64,000 nucleotides of DNA. Origin: Pararhodobacter zhoushanensis. GTDB taxonomy: Bacteria > Pseudomonadota > Alphaproteobacteria > Rhodobacterales > Rhodobacteraceae. Position 1 is the first letter of the stretch, and each line of letters begins with the position of its first letter. The stretch is taken from NCBI RefSeq assembly GCF_025949695.1, contig NZ_JAPDFL010000001.1:581001-645000 (forward strand). The letters run 5' to 3'. The notes below the pieces were generated by a model, which saw nothing but the letters and a program-made list of their open reading frames with translations, did no database searches and had not been told where the DNA came from. The position numbers and the translations under genes are program-made. Shown here one piece after another: positions 36,246 to 45,198 of the stretch.

Positions 36246-36931
36246 GGTTGTTTCTCCCTGTAATGATACGCGTCAACTTCCAGCATGCCGAGTCGCGTGT
36301 AAAGGGCGCGCGCACCGGCATTGGCCTGCGTCACGGCGAGGGCGAAGGTCGTCGCCCCGTGGCGTTGCGCCCAGTCGGCCATGCCACGCACCATGTAGTG
36401 CGCAACGCCCTTGCGGCGGAAGTCAGGGTCAATATGCAGGGCGTGCAGCATCGCGATGCCCTGATGGATCGCCAGAAAGCCGACGCCGGCGGCGCGGTCC
36501 TGAAAGCGGGCGATGAAGCTCATCTTGGGGTCACAGGCCCGTTCCATCACGGCGATACGCTCGGGGCCGATATGCCCTTCGGCCCAGATATGCCGCTGGA
36601 TCGCCAGCGGCGGCCAGATCGTCGGCAGCGAGACCGGGCGCGGGGTTTCGGCCACGGTTTCCACCGGCGCTGACAGGATCAGCGTGGGGTCAACGACGCG
36701 GTAGCCGCGCTTTTCCAGCGCGGCGTCCAGCGCGGTTTGACGGGTGCGCAGCTGGAACAGCGGCTGCTCTCCCAGCGCATCAAGCGCGGCCTCACTGAAC
36801 GCGCCTTCCAGCACCGTCGCACTGACGCGCTTGCCGCCGCCTGCGCCGTTGCGCACGCGGAAGGGCCCGATGGTTTCGCTGGTGAGCGGTGGCCAGCTGG
36901 CTTCGAGCGCAGCGAAGAGCGCGTCGCTCAT
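36242..36931 (-). CDS. GNAT-family N-acetyltransferase
   Basis: 229 residues. The C-terminal half contains the acetyl-CoA binding loop of GNATs: MLHALHIDPDFRRKGVAHYM with RRKGVA as the Q/RxxGxA motif, followed by ALAVTQANAGARALYTRLGM. The N-terminal half is weakly conserved and may set acceptor choice. It overlaps its neighbours on both sides by ATGA (36928-36931 and 36242-36245). The acetyl acceptor is unknown. Confidence 0.87.
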   Translation of the reverse strand: MSDALFAALEASWPPLTSETIGPFRVRNGAGGGKRVSATVLEGAFSEAALDALGEQPLFQLRTRQTALDAALEKRGYRVVDPTLILSAPVETVAETPRPVSLPTIWPPLAIQRHIWAEGHIGPERIAVMERACDPKMSFIARFQDRAAGVGFLAIHQGIAMLHALHIDPDFRRKGVAHYMVRGMADWAQRHGATTFALAVTQANAGARALYTRLGMLEVDAYHYREKQP

Positions 36932-37653
36932 GATTGCGAAACCAGGCGGGACAGCGCCACGACGGCGGCGTCGATCTGCGCCGCGTCGGTGCCGCGCACG
37001 ACCAGTTGCGTGCCATGCGCGCCGTTGCGCTGATAGGGGTACGAGCCAAAGCTCAGGTCGGGGTATTGCTGGGCCAGTTCCTTGAGCGGCTGGGCAATTT
37101 CCCCCTCGCCGCGCTTGACGTCGATCATCTGGCTGAGCAGCGGATCGCCACCGGTAAGCGTGGGCAGCACGCTGGCCACCATCGCTTCAAAGATCGCGGG
37201 GACTCCGGCCATGACATGCACGTTGCCGAGGGTGAAACCCGGGGCCGAGGACACCGGGTTGTCGATCAGCGTTGCGCCGTCGGGGACGCGGGCCATGCGC
37301 AGGCGGGCCTCGTTCAGCTCTAGCCCGGTGCGCTGGTAATGCGCTTCAAGGATCGCGCGGGCATCGGCGCGCACGTCGATGGGGGCGCCAAAAGCCGCTG
37401 CCACGGCATCGGCGGTGATGTCGTCATGCGTCGGCCCGATCCCGCCCGAGGTGAAAACGTGGTCATAGGCACCCCGCAGCGCGTTCACCGCAGCAACGAT
37501 GGCGCCCTGATCATCGGCCACCACGCGGGCCTCCTGCAGGCGGATGCCGCGCGCGGTCAGCGCCTGCGCCAGATGGTTGGTGTTGGTGTCGCGGGTGCGG
37601 CCGGACAGGATCTCGTCCCCGATGACGAGCATGGCGGCGGTGGGATTGGGCAT
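36928..37653 (-). CDS. CinA-like molybdopterin-binding domain protein
   Basis: 241 residues that cover only the MoaB/MogA-type (MoCF) domain: MLVIGDEILSGRTRDTNTNHLA at the N-terminus and FTSGGIGPTHDDITADAVA, then VHVMAGVPAIFEAM. The C-terminal nicotinamide-nucleotide amidase part of full CinA is missing, which is common in alphaproteobacterial stand-alone versions. It may act as an ADP-ribose or nucleotide pyrophosphatase-type repair enzyme, as known for the CinA N-domain. It heads the operon with the GNAT and AhpD-like genes. Confidence 0.87.
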   Translation of the reverse strand: MPNPTAAMLVIGDEILSGRTRDTNTNHLAQALTARGIRLQEARVVADDQGAIVAAVNALRGAYDHVFTSGGIGPTHDDITADAVAAAFGAPIDVRADARAILEAHYQRTGLELNEARLRMARVPDGATLIDNPVSSAPGFTLGNVHVMAGVPAIFEAMVASVLPTLTGGDPLLSQMIDVKRGEGEIAQPLKELAQQYPDLSFGSYPYQRNGAHGTQLVVRGTDAAQIDAAVVALSRLVSQS

Positions 37654-37720
37654 GGTGACCTCTTGTGCTTTGCGCCGACGTTAGCGCGGTTGCACACGGT
37701 TTCCAATCGGGCCCGGCCGC

Positions 37721-39178
37721 TTATCGGTGCGTGGTGAAAGGGATCTTGGCGCCGAGGGTCAGGGTTGTCGGTGACATGCCATTGCCGCGCAGCGCCGTCA
37801 GCTGGCCGACACCCAACGACAGCCGCCACGCCTCACCCACGCGGTAGTCAAGCTCGGCCCGCAGCCCGCCGATGATCCCGCCCGCCGCATTGACCCCGCC
37901 GCCGCCTGCTGCGCCCAGCAGACCCTCGACCGACAGGCTCCAGCGATCCGACAGCGTGAACTCATAGCCCAGACCCATCATCCCGATCGCATAGCCCGCA
38001 GCACCGCCGCCGACGGTGGTTTGCGCGTTGCCGGTGACATACAGGCTTTGACCGACGAAATAATCCAGCGCACTTTCCTGCATGAAGACGGCATTGCTGG
38101 TGTTGGCCGGGTTCTGGAAATAGCCCGCGTGGGTTTGCTGCACCGAAATCCCGGAGCTGAAGGCCCAGCGCTGATCCGTAGCAGCCTGCCCGGGCCGGTT
38201 GAAGACGCGGGTCAGGTTCAGCGCCACGGTCGAGGCACGGTAGTCGCCGCTCGCGGCCCCCTGCGCGCCCACCGCCAGCTCCAGATCGAACGCGCGCGAG
38301 ACGGGAACGCTGATGCCCAAGGCCGCGCGCAGCAACACGCCATTGCCGGTGTCGACATCGCCGCCACCGCCAAAGCCCAGGCCTCCTTCGGCAAAGAAGC
38401 TGAGGGAATTCAACGCGAATCGCTGCCTCGCACCGGCCATGATCTGCATATAGCCCTGCGCCCCGTCAGCGGCACCGGCGGCGCCAAACGACAGTTGCGT
38501 GCGCTCACTGACATCAAACAATACCTGCGCGCCGACCAGCGCGATCGCAGGCTGTGCGCTGCCCGAGCGGGTGCGCGTGCCCGAGGCCGCCTGCATATAG
38601 GTCGCACCCAGGGTGATCGCGTCGAACTCGGGGGCCCAGCCCGGCGTCGCCCGGTCGCCGAAGCGATAGCGCAGGCCAAGCCCATAGGCCGGTCCGTCGA
38701 TGGGCGCACCGGAGATGCGGATCCACGAGGTCGTCAGCTGCACATCCCAGTCGCGTGAGAGCTGGTAGTCCAGCGCGATCCCGGCACGCAGCATGGTGCC
38801 GTCGCCATTCACCTGCGCCGCGCCGCCGCCACCGCCGGCGAAACCCGAAAAGCTCAGGCCGAAGCGGCTGGACAGGGGCAGATGCGCGACACCCTCAAAG
38901 CCCCAGAAGAAAGCGCCACCGGCATCGCCGGCAGCGGCGGAATAAATGCCCTGGCCAACGCTGAAGGTCGGCGAAACGCGACGCCCGATGTACAGGCGAT
39001 GAAGCCCCTCGATCGTGGTGTTCGGCGACTGGAGCATCTCGATGCCGGTTTCGACCTCAAAGGTCTGGGCATTTGCTGCCGATACCGCACCAAGGCCCGC
39101 ACTGAACGCGAGAGCAAACGCCACTGCAACGTTGTCTGTCTGAGTCACGTCTCTGTCCCGCACAATTTTTTCAAACAT
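37721..39178 (-). CDS. Secreted beta-barrel-like outer membrane protein of unknown function
   Basis: 485 residues from ATG 39178; GTG 39148 is an alternative with GGACAGAGAC in front. A signal peptide (VAVAFALAFSAGLGAVSAANAQ) is followed by alternating amphipathic strands typical of a transmembrane beta-barrel, rich in Gly, Ala, Ser and aromatic pairs such as SLSVEGLLG and RAELDYRVG. The protein ends TLGAKIPFTTHR, with no terminal aromatic residue. No porin family motif is recognised. It stands alone between cinA-like and map, divergent from map. A structural or pore role in the outer membrane is inferred only from pattern. Confidence 0.6.
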   Translation of the reverse strand: MFEKIVRDRDVTQTDNVAVAFALAFSAGLGAVSAANAQTFEVETGIEMLQSPNTTIEGLHRLYIGRRVSPTFSVGQGIYSAAAGDAGGAFFWGFEGVAHLPLSSRFGLSFSGFAGGGGGAAQVNGDGTMLRAGIALDYQLSRDWDVQLTTSWIRISGAPIDGPAYGLGLRYRFGDRATPGWAPEFDAITLGATYMQAASGTRTRSGSAQPAIALVGAQVLFDVSERTQLSFGAAGAADGAQGYMQIMAGARQRFALNSLSFFAEGGLGFGGGGDVDTGNGVLLRAALGISVPVSRAFDLELAVGAQGAASGDYRASTVALNLTRVFNRPGQAATDQRWAFSSGISVQQTHAGYFQNPANTSNAVFMQESALDYFVGQSLYVTGNAQTTVGGGAAGYAIGMMGLGYEFTLSDRWSLSVEGLLGAAGGGGVNAAGGIIGGLRAELDYRVGEAWRLSLGVGQLTALRGNGMSPTTLTLGAKIPFTTHR

Positions 39179-39331
39179 TAGCAAGTGGCGCGCCGCGAAC
39201 AACGCATGACGAGTCACTCAATCCAAGATTGTTGTCCAAGAGCCACGCTGAATGAACCGGCACTCTGTGCACCCATCTGGCCTTTTCGCCGATTCGTCCC
39301 TATTTAGAGACCAGAAAAAAGAGGTCAGACC

Positions 39332-40180
39332 GTGTACGACAAGAAAGGGACCGTCACCCGCGAGGGGATCCGCATCCACGAGGCCGAAGATTTCGCCGGG
39401 ATGCAGCGGGCCGGGCAGCTGGCCGCAAAGATCCTTGACGATATCGCGCCGCATGTCGCGCCGGGCCAGACGACAGGAGAGCTGGATCGCCTGATCGAGG
39501 AATGGGTCAATGCCAATGGCGCGACCTCGGCAACGATCGGCTATCGCGGGTACAAGCACGCCAGCTGCATCAGCCTGAACCATGTCGTCTGCCATGGTAT
39601 CCCCGGCAGCCCGGTGCCCACCGGGCGCACCGAGAAGAAGCGGCTGGATGACGAGATCCGCGACGGTGATATCCTGAACATCGACGTGACGGTGATTGTG
39701 GACGGCTGGTTCGGCGACTCCTCGCGCATGTATATCGCTGGCAAGCCGAAGCCCTTTGCGATGCGGTTGATCGAGGTTACGCATGACTCGTTGATGAAGG
39801 GGATCGAGGCGGTAAAGCCCGGCAACACCTTTGGCGATATCGGCTATGCGATTCAAAGCTATGTCGAAGCGCAACGCATGTCGGTGGTCCGCGATTTTTG
39901 CGGGCACGGGTTGGGCCGGGTTTTTCATGCGCCGCCCAATGTGCTGCATTACGGGCGTCCCGGGCGCGAAGCTGTGCTGGAAGAGGGGATGTTCTTTACC
40001 ATCGAGCCTATGGTCAATCTGGGACGGGCCGAGACCAAGGTTCTGGCTGACGATTGGACGGCGATCACCCGCGACAAATCCCTGTCCGCGCAGTTCGAAC
40101 ATTCGGTGGGCGTTACTGCCACTGGTTGTGAAATCTTTACGCTTTCACCCGGAAACAAGTTTCATCCCACCTGGAGTTGA
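39332..40180 (+). CDS. map: Methionine aminopeptidase, type I
   Basis: 282 residues. The five metal ligands of MetAP are readable: ILNIDVTVIVDGWFGDSSRMY (two Asp), GHGLGRVFHAPP (His), FFTIEPMV (Glu) and QFEHSVGVT (Glu). The substrate-side His is in CHGIPG. It removes N-terminal methionine from nascent proteins. The start is GTG with GAGG about seven bases upstream. A strong terminator follows three bases after the stop. It is divergent from the beta-barrel-like gene. Confidence 0.96.
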   Translation: MYDKKGTVTREGIRIHEAEDFAGMQRAGQLAAKILDDIAPHVAPGQTTGELDRLIEEWVNANGATSATIGYRGYKHASCISLNHVVCHGIPGSPVPTGRTEKKRLDDEIRDGDILNIDVTVIVDGWFGDSSRMYIAGKPKPFAMRLIEVTHDSLMKGIEAVKPGNTFGDIGYAIQSYVEAQRMSVVRDFCGHGLGRVFHAPPNVLHYGRPGREAVLEEGMFFTIEPMVNLGRAETKVLADDWTAITRDKSLSAQFEHSVGVTATGCEIFTLSPGNKFHPTWS

Positions 40181-40182
40181 AA

Positions 40183-40208
40183 AAACGGCGGCCCTTGGGC
40201 CGCCGTTT
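40183..40208 (+). terminator. Rho-independent-type terminator after map
   Basis: A perfect 11-base inverted repeat (AAACGGCGGCC / GGCCGCCGTTT) with a CTTG loop starts three bases after the map stop. The right arm ends in TTT. It is a convincing terminator for map. Confidence 0.85.
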
Positions 40209-40309
40209 CTGCTTCTGGTCTAAAGACAGAAGTCAAACTATGTCGTATTACATCTTTTTCCAGATCTGACTTAATAAAGCCGTAGGCTCGGCTTTGTTGA
40301 TCATGACTC

Positions 40310-40621
40310 TCAGATCGTCATGTCTTCCAGCGACTTACCCTCGGCCAGCGCGGCTTCGATCCAGCGCGGGCGGCGGCCACGGCCGGTCCAGGTCTGGCTA
40401 TCGTCTGCCGGGTTGGCGTATTTCGGCACGGCAGCCTTGCGCGTACGTTTGGAAGTCAGTTCAGACAGATCCGACGGGGACAGGCCACGTTCTTTGGCAA
40501 AAGCCTCAACTTCGGCCAGCGCCTTTTTCCGCTCGCGATCTTTGAATTCGGTGATCGCCGCGTCGACGTCTTTCTGAAGTTGCTTGAGCTCCTTCAGCGA
40601 CAGGCTTTCCAGATTGTTCAT
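40310..40621 (-). CDS. H-NS family (HvrA-like) nucleoid-associated regulator
   Basis: 103 residues. The N-terminal half is a charged coiled-coil oligomerisation region (LKELKQLQKDVDAAITEFKDR...). The C-terminus has the H-NS DNA-binding signature KYANPADDSQTWTGRGRRP followed by WIEAAL. In Rhodobacter the homologue HvrA/Spb modulates photosynthesis and other genes at AT-rich promoters. The start ATG has AGGA seven bases upstream. It is convergent with map and has 470 bases without a gene upstream, consistent with a sizeable regulatory region. Confidence 0.9.
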   Translation of the reverse strand: MNNLESLSLKELKQLQKDVDAAITEFKDRERKKALAEVEAFAKERGLSPSDLSELTSKRTRKAAVPKYANPADDSQTWTGRGRRPRWIEAALAEGKSLEDMTI

Positions 40622-41091
40622 GTGTCGTCCTGCTTTATTACGGTGATTCGCATCATTCTGGTTTGCACGTTCCTCTTTTTCGCGTCAAATGCAAAATGCA
40701 AACATCAGTTTTCCTTATTCCGATCACCGCGTCGGAAAGCGGGCAATACAGACGGCTCGGGTCCTTGTGCTTAATCCCTGATCACAGGGGCTGAGCATTC
40801 GTCAGATGTCGTACGAAAGGCTTAAGCGCGGGCGGTTCGGGGGGTGATTTGCAGCGAATTCGTTCAGTGTTGCGCTGAAAACATGCCTGTTAGCGCGCAA
40901 ACTCGTCCGGATAACTGCTTGAGCGTTAATGCGAAACGCCGAAAGATCGGGGCGAGCAGGGAACTGCGAATGGCGGTTTCATTTACACCGGCGAGAAATT
41001 GCCGATCCCCTCTGGGCAGGTACCGTAAATGTGAACAAGGCAAGCGAGGGCGCTTGCGGTCTTTCGTGCATTAGCGAAGCAACGGCGCGTT
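40622..41091. other. Intergenic region upstream of the H-NS-like gene
   Basis: 470 bases without a convincing gene, the longest gap in the window. Its part near the H-NS-like start is AT-rich for this genome and contains direct repeats of ATGCAAA (40689-40702) and a CTTTTT tract. A 76-codon plus-strand frame (40844-41074) has no plausible ribosome site or protein character. A small RNA or long leader is possible but nothing specific can be named. Confidence 0.5.
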
Positions 41092-41538
41092 TTACTTGCG
41101 ATTCACCAGCAGACGGTCAAGCACTTGCGAAAAGCGTGAGCGATCGCGCGGGCCGAATGCCTTGCCCGAACCCTGGCGAAACGGATCAGCGGCGCGCAGG
41201 TCGGCGGCAAGGTCGCGCATGGCCAGAACCTGACCGATATTGACCGGCGTCAACTCACTCCCGTCATGCTTGAGCACGGCGGCCCCGGCCTCGAGACAGC
41301 GCGCCGCCAGAGGGATATCGCCGGTCACCGCCACATCGCCGGGCACACAGGCGGCGGCGATCCATTTGTCTGCCTCGTCCGCGCCCTGATCGACATAGAC
41401 CATCCGCACCAGCGGGTGATTGACCGGACGGATGCCGCCATTCGACACAAAGACAACGTTGGCGCCGTGGCGCAGCGCGACTTTCAGGGCCTCTTCCCGC
41501 ACCGGGCAGGCGTCGGCGTCGATATAGAGCGTGGGCAT
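41092..41538 (-). CDS. YaiI/YqxD family protein (DUF188)
   Basis: 148 residues. The family pattern is clear: [18 protein letters not shown] at the N-terminus, [22 protein letters not shown], and [20 protein letters not shown]. The acidic residues suggest a PIN-like or metal-dependent nuclease-type fold, but function is not established. ATG 41538 has AAAGG about six bases upstream; GTG 41544 is a slightly longer alternative. It lies between the H-NS-like regulator region and the SH3-type gene. Confidence 0.9.
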   Translation of the reverse strand: MPTLYIDADACPVREEALKVALRHGANVVFVSNGGIRPVNHPLVRMVYVDQGADEADKWIAAACVPGDVAVTGDIPLAARCLEAGAAVLKHDGSELTPVNIGQVLAMRDLAADLRAADPFRQGSGKAFGPRDRSRFSQVLDRLLVNRK

Positions 41539-41604
41539 GGGCACCTTTGGCTTGATCGGGGGTATGTGGCCCGGCTGGGCATCAAGTGCAAGCCGGGCCT
41601 GCGG

Positions 41605-42216
41605 TCAATGCGCGAGTGTGCAGCACCCGGACAGCGCCGAGGTCTGGCCGCGGAAATAGACCTGCGTCTCAAGCCCGTAAAGATAGTCGCTCATCCCGTC
41701 GGAACACACGCCATTGCGGATCACCGCCATGCCAGTACGTCCGCCGGTAAAGGGAACGGCCAGTGTCGGTGGCGCAAAGGTGGTGGGCAGGGCCGGTGCA
41801 TCGGTGGTCAGCGTGGTGTTGGTGCCATCCGCCAGACTTTGATACGCGCCGCCATTCGTCGGCAGATACAGATGCAGCGTCCAGAACGGCTCGGTTCCCG
41901 AGCAAGTCAGCGATTGCTGGCCGTCACGCCAGCTGTCCGAGCGTTCGGCGGTGAGATAGCGCATCGAGGTCCAGCCAACGGCCTCATTGGTGCGCACCAG
42001 ACCCCAGTTGCGGTCTTCGGACAGGCCGATAACCTCGATCCCGACCTGCGTGCGGGTGAATTGGCCGACGATGTTGGACCGGGCGCTGGCCTCGGCGCGG
42101 ATGTTGAGAACATCGCCGGCCGAGACATTGGTGACACGGAACAGCGCGGGGAAATCCTGCGCCATGGCGGCGTGCGAGAGGAAAACAGCGATAAATAGAG
42201 AAATGAAACGGATCAT
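41605..42216 (-). CDS. Secreted bacterial SH3-domain protein (COG3650-like)
   Basis: 203 residues with a signal peptide (MIRFISLFIAVFLSHAAMAQ). An SH3b-type repeat follows: VLNIRAEASARSNIVGQF ... WGLVRTNEAVGWTSMRYL. The C-terminal part starts with CSGTEPFWTLHL, a motif I associate with COG3650 putative membrane proteins, and ends with cysteines near GCCTLAH. It would work in the periplasm, perhaps binding cell-wall or other ligands. A very good AAGGAGG lies six bases before the start. Monocistronic between YaiI and the ABC-2 permease. Confidence 0.82.
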   Translation of the reverse strand: MIRFISLFIAVFLSHAAMAQDFPALFRVTNVSAGDVLNIRAEASARSNIVGQFTRTQVGIEVIGLSEDRNWGLVRTNEAVGWTSMRYLTAERSDSWRDGQQSLTCSGTEPFWTLHLYLPTNGGAYQSLADGTNTTLTTDAPALPTTFAPPTLAVPFTGGRTGMAVIRNGVCSDGMSDYLYGLETQVYFRGQTSALSGCCTLAH

Positions 42217-42309
42217 GAAAAGCCTCCTTGTCGCTCAAGGATAGCAAATATTCCGGCGTCGTGCTGTGTTTGCATGCGGCGCGCCTTCACAGTCGCGCCA
42301 ACGACCCGT

Positions 42310-43131
42310 TCAGTGCTTCGCGCTCCAACTGATCGACGCGCGGCGGCGGGTGTAGAACTCGCCCATAAGCCCGATCAGCAAGGCGGCAAAGGTGATCGCC
42401 ACGGGATAGACCACATTGGTGTAATGCGGGTTATAGTTCAGGAAAGCGTAGCCGCGCGCCTGATCGATCGTGTGGAACAGCGGGTTCCAGCTGAAATAGG
42501 GCAGCATGAAACCGGGCAGCGAATTGGCCACGAACATCTTGCCCGAGGCGAACATGTTCACCCGCGAATAGACCTGCGCCAGCAGGCCGATGGTCTTGGG
42601 CGACCACGGTTTCGCCGCCAGAAAGATCATGCCGATCGCCACGCCCGAGAACCAGCTGAGCAACATCATCAGCAGCGTGCCCAGCACATCATAGATCACC
42701 AGCGGCTGCCACGCGGCGTGGTAGAGGAACAGCACCACGGTCATCGACAGGATCTGCACATAAAGCTCACCCAGCGCGGCGGCGCCAATCGACACGATGG
42801 TGTTCATCGGCGCGTGTTTCATCATCGCCGAGGTTGGCCCCTCAGAGGCGACAACGGCGCCCATCGCTTTGACGTGACACATGAACAGGAACACGCCGGT
42901 CATCAGGTACAGCAGGAAATCGCCGCGGATGCCCGCGCTGGTGCGCCCCATGAAAAAGAACATGAGGTAAAAGACGCCGACCAGCATCAGCGTCTGCACG
43001 ATGTTCAGCAACAGGCCCATCAGCGCGTTGCCATGCGCGTTGCGCACGGACCGGACGGCCGAGTGATAAATCAGCTCAAGAATGGTGAAGGCCGAAGCCA
43101 GTCCCGAGTCCTGGCTGCGATTACTGAGCAT
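42310..43131 (-). CDS. ABC-2 type polysaccharide export permease (KpsM/Wzm-like)
   Basis: 273 residues with six or so membrane helices in the ABC-2 arrangement: an amphipathic N-terminus, then LLLNIVQTLMLVGVFYLMFFF, and C-terminal FSWNPLFHTIDQARGYAFLNY, a motif shared with capsule exporters KpsM/Wzm. I chose ATG 43131 because AAGGA lies nine bases upstream; the frame extends to 43188. No ATP-binding partner (KpsT/Wzt) is next to it or elsewhere in the window, so the partner must lie outside or be shared. It is divergent from cysQ. Confidence 0.83.
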   Translation of the reverse strand: MLSNRSQDSGLASAFTILELIYHSAVRSVRNAHGNALMGLLLNIVQTLMLVGVFYLMFFFMGRTSAGIRGDFLLYLMTGVFLFMCHVKAMGAVVASEGPTSAMMKHAPMNTIVSIGAAALGELYVQILSMTVVLFLYHAAWQPLVIYDVLGTLLMMLLSWFSGVAIGMIFLAAKPWSPKTIGLLAQVYSRVNMFASGKMFVANSLPGFMLPYFSWNPLFHTIDQARGYAFLNYNPHYTNVVYPVAITFAALLIGLMGEFYTRRRASISWSAKH

Positions 43132-43242
43132 CGGCGCGATTCCTTGCCGGTATAAGGGTGGGTAAGCTTGCACCCCGGGCTGTGGCAAGGATAAGGCGAA
43201 AGGCGAACCCGATCAACTCGGCCCCCCAGAAAGAGCGATTTC

Positions 43243-44040
43243 ATGTCCGCAGATTTGCATCAACAGATTGAGACCATTTTTCGCGCCATCGCGCTCAAGG
43301 CCGGCGACGTCATCATGGAGGTCTATGCCCGCCCCGATTTCGAGGCGCGTGCCAAGTCCGACAACTCGCCGGTGACCGAAGCGGACGAAGCCGCCGATGT
43401 GCTGATTCGCGCTGAACTGGCCAAGGCATTTCCCGGTGTGCCGGTGGTGACCGAAGAGCTGTCTGAATCGCACGCCATTCAGGCGGACCGCTTCATCATC
43501 GTCGATCCGCTGGATGGCACCAAGGAATTCGTCCAGCGTCGCGGCGACTTCACGGTGAATATCGCGCTGGTGGAAAACGGTGTGCCGGTGCGCGGCGTGG
43601 TCTATGCACCGGCCAAGGACCGGCTGTTCTATACGCGCGCCGATGGGTCGAGTGTGGAAGAGGCCGCACCCTTTGGCGAAACGGCCGGTGTCCTGACCCC
43701 GATTCAGGTGTCAAAGCCCGACAATGACGCGCTTTTGGTCGTGGCGTCGAAATCGCACCGCGATGCGGCAACGGATGACTACATTAACCGCTATACCGTC
43801 AAGGACGCCAAAAGCGCGGGATCGTCGCTGAAGTTCTGTCTGGTGGCCACGGGTGAGGCGGATTTCTATCCGCGTCTGGGTCGTACGATGGAATGGGACA
43901 CAGCAGCGGGGCATGCTGTCGTGCTGGGCGCAGGTGGTGTCGTGCTGCGCTTTGATGACCATTCGCCGCTGACCTATGGCAAGGCGGGCTATGAGAACCC
44001 GTTCTTTCTGGTGCTCTCGCCCGGGGTGATTCTGCGCTGA
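43243..44040 (+). CDS. cysQ: 3'(2'),5'-bisphosphate nucleotidase
   Basis: 265 residues of the inositol monophosphatase superfamily. Metal-site motifs: VVTEELSE, IVDPLDGTKEFVQR and the C-terminal EWDTAAGHAVVLGAGG. The combination is that of CysQ, which hydrolyses PAP (3'-phosphoadenosine 5'-phosphate) formed by sulfotransferases and sulfate assimilation. A sulfotransferase is encoded 5 kb downstream, so PAP recycling for glycan sulfation is a reasonable link. It is divergent from the export permease; a hairpin follows the gene. Confidence 0.93.
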   Translation: MSADLHQQIETIFRAIALKAGDVIMEVYARPDFEARAKSDNSPVTEADEAADVLIRAELAKAFPGVPVVTEELSESHAIQADRFIIVDPLDGTKEFVQRRGDFTVNIALVENGVPVRGVVYAPAKDRLFYTRADGSSVEEAAPFGETAGVLTPIQVSKPDNDALLVVASKSHRDAATDDYINRYTVKDAKSAGSSLKFCLVATGEADFYPRLGRTMEWDTAAGHAVVLGAGGVVLRFDDHSPLTYGKAGYENPFFLVLSPGVILR

Positions 44041-44046
44041 GGTGTC

Positions 44047-44091
44047 GAATCCCGGCTGATTCACGCTGCAAAGCGGCATTGGCCGGGATTC
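44047..44091 (+). terminator. Dyad after cysQ, possible terminator
   Basis: A perfect 10-base inverted repeat (GAATCCCGGC / GCCGGGATTC) with a 25-base loop lies directly after the cysQ stop. There is no T run, so it could be a terminator, an RNA stabilising stem or a regulator site. Confidence 0.45.
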
Positions 44092-44208
44092 TGTCCTTAA
44101 TTCACCAATAATTCCACAATATCGGGCCACAAACGCGCCCAGTTTCACCGGCATCAAGTGTCTGTGGGCGGCAGAAGCACCGCCAAGGACAGCAAGGTGG
44201 AACCTCAG

Positions 44209-45102
44209 ATGCGCAACAAAGTTACCAAAGCCGTTTTCCCCGTAGCCGGCATGGGCACCCGTTTCCTGCCCGCGACCAAGGCCGTTCCGAAAGAGATCAT
44301 GACGCTGGTTGACCGGCCGCTGATCCAGTACGCGATCGACGAGGCACGCGACGCCGGGATTACCGAATTCATCTTTGTGACCTCGCGCGGCAAGGGCGCG
44401 CTTGAGGACTACTTTGACCGTGCACCCGAGCTGGAAGCCTCGCTGCGCGCCAAGGGCAAGACCGACCTTCTGGAAATCCTGAACGCCACCAACATGGACA
44501 GCGGCGCGCTGGCCTATGTCCGCCAGAATCAGGCGCTGGGTCTGGGTCACGCTGTCTGGTGCGCCCGTCACCTGATCGGCGACGAGCCTTTCGCCGTGCT
44601 GCTGCCCGATGATGTGATCGCTGCCGAGAAGCCCTGCCTCAAGCAGATGGTCGAGGCTTACGCCGAAACCGGCGGCAACATGGTTGCGGCGATGGAAGTG
44701 CCCGCCGACAAGGCCAGCTCGTATGGCGTGCTGGATGTGCCCGCATCGATCAGCCCTGTTCTGCCGGTCAAAGGCATGGTCGAAAAGCCCGCGCCGGGCA
44801 CCGCGCCGTCCAATCTGGCCGTGATTGGCCGCTATATCCTGACCCCGGACGTGCTGAAAACGCTCGACAACAAGCAGACCGGTGCCGGGGGTGAGATCCA
44901 GCTGACCGACGCGATTGCCCAGCAGATCGAAGCCCACAACAACGTTTATGGCTACCGGTTCCAGGGCCAGCGCTATGACTGCGGCTCGAAAGCCGGGTTC
45001 CTGCAGGCGACCATCGCTTTCGGTCTGGCCCGCGCCGACCTGCGCGACGAGCTGGAAGACTATATCTACGACATGATGGCGATGCGTCAGGCTGCTGAAT
45101 AA
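44209..45102 (+). CDS. galU: UTP-glucose-1-phosphate uridylyltransferase
   Basis: 297 residues, the usual size. The nucleotide-binding FPVAGMGTRFLPATKAVPKE is at the N-terminus, followed by DRPLIQYAIDEA, LGLGHAVWCA, VLLPDDVI and GMVEKPAPG. It makes UDP-glucose, the donor for many exopolysaccharides and the precursor of UDP-galactose and UDP-glucuronate. ATG 44209 has AAGGTGG about nine bases upstream; the frame is open to 44158. It is followed by the composite repeat hairpin, which may end its transcript. Confidence 0.96.
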   Translation: MRNKVTKAVFPVAGMGTRFLPATKAVPKEIMTLVDRPLIQYAIDEARDAGITEFIFVTSRGKGALEDYFDRAPELEASLRAKGKTDLLEILNATNMDSGALAYVRQNQALGLGHAVWCARHLIGDEPFAVLLPDDVIAAEKPCLKQMVEAYAETGGNMVAAMEVPADKASSYGVLDVPASISPVLPVKGMVEKPAPGTAPSNLAVIGRYILTPDVLKTLDNKQTGAGGEIQLTDAIAQQIEAHNNVYGYRFQGQRYDCGSKAGFLQATIAFGLARADLRDELEDYIYDMMAMRQAAE

Positions 45103-45129
45103 GCGACTGTGCTGCCTTTGAGATCGCAC

Positions 45130-45198
45130 AGAGGGGGCCTGCTGCCCCCTCTTCGCATTCGCGAATTCACCCCCGCGCGTATTTAAGGCAAGATGAAG
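45130..45198 (+). repeat. Composite hairpin/ACCCCCG-TATTT element, copy 2
   Basis: Hairpin AGAGGGGGC-CTGCT-GCCCCCTCT (45130-45152), then a short GCATTCGC stem-like stretch, GAATTCACCCCCG (45163-45175), TATTT (45180-45184) and AGATGAAG. It sits after galU, and its last bases contain the ATG of the next glycosyltransferase. The hairpin is probably the galU terminator. Confidence 0.75.

Noticed and set aside
40622..40800. Possible riboswitch or small RNA upstream of the H-NS-like gene
   Set aside because: No consistent paired structure or known motif was found; only AT-rich repeats.
40844..41074. 76-codon plus-strand frame in the longest gap
   Set aside because: No ribosome site, no protein-like composition or motif; treated as non-coding.
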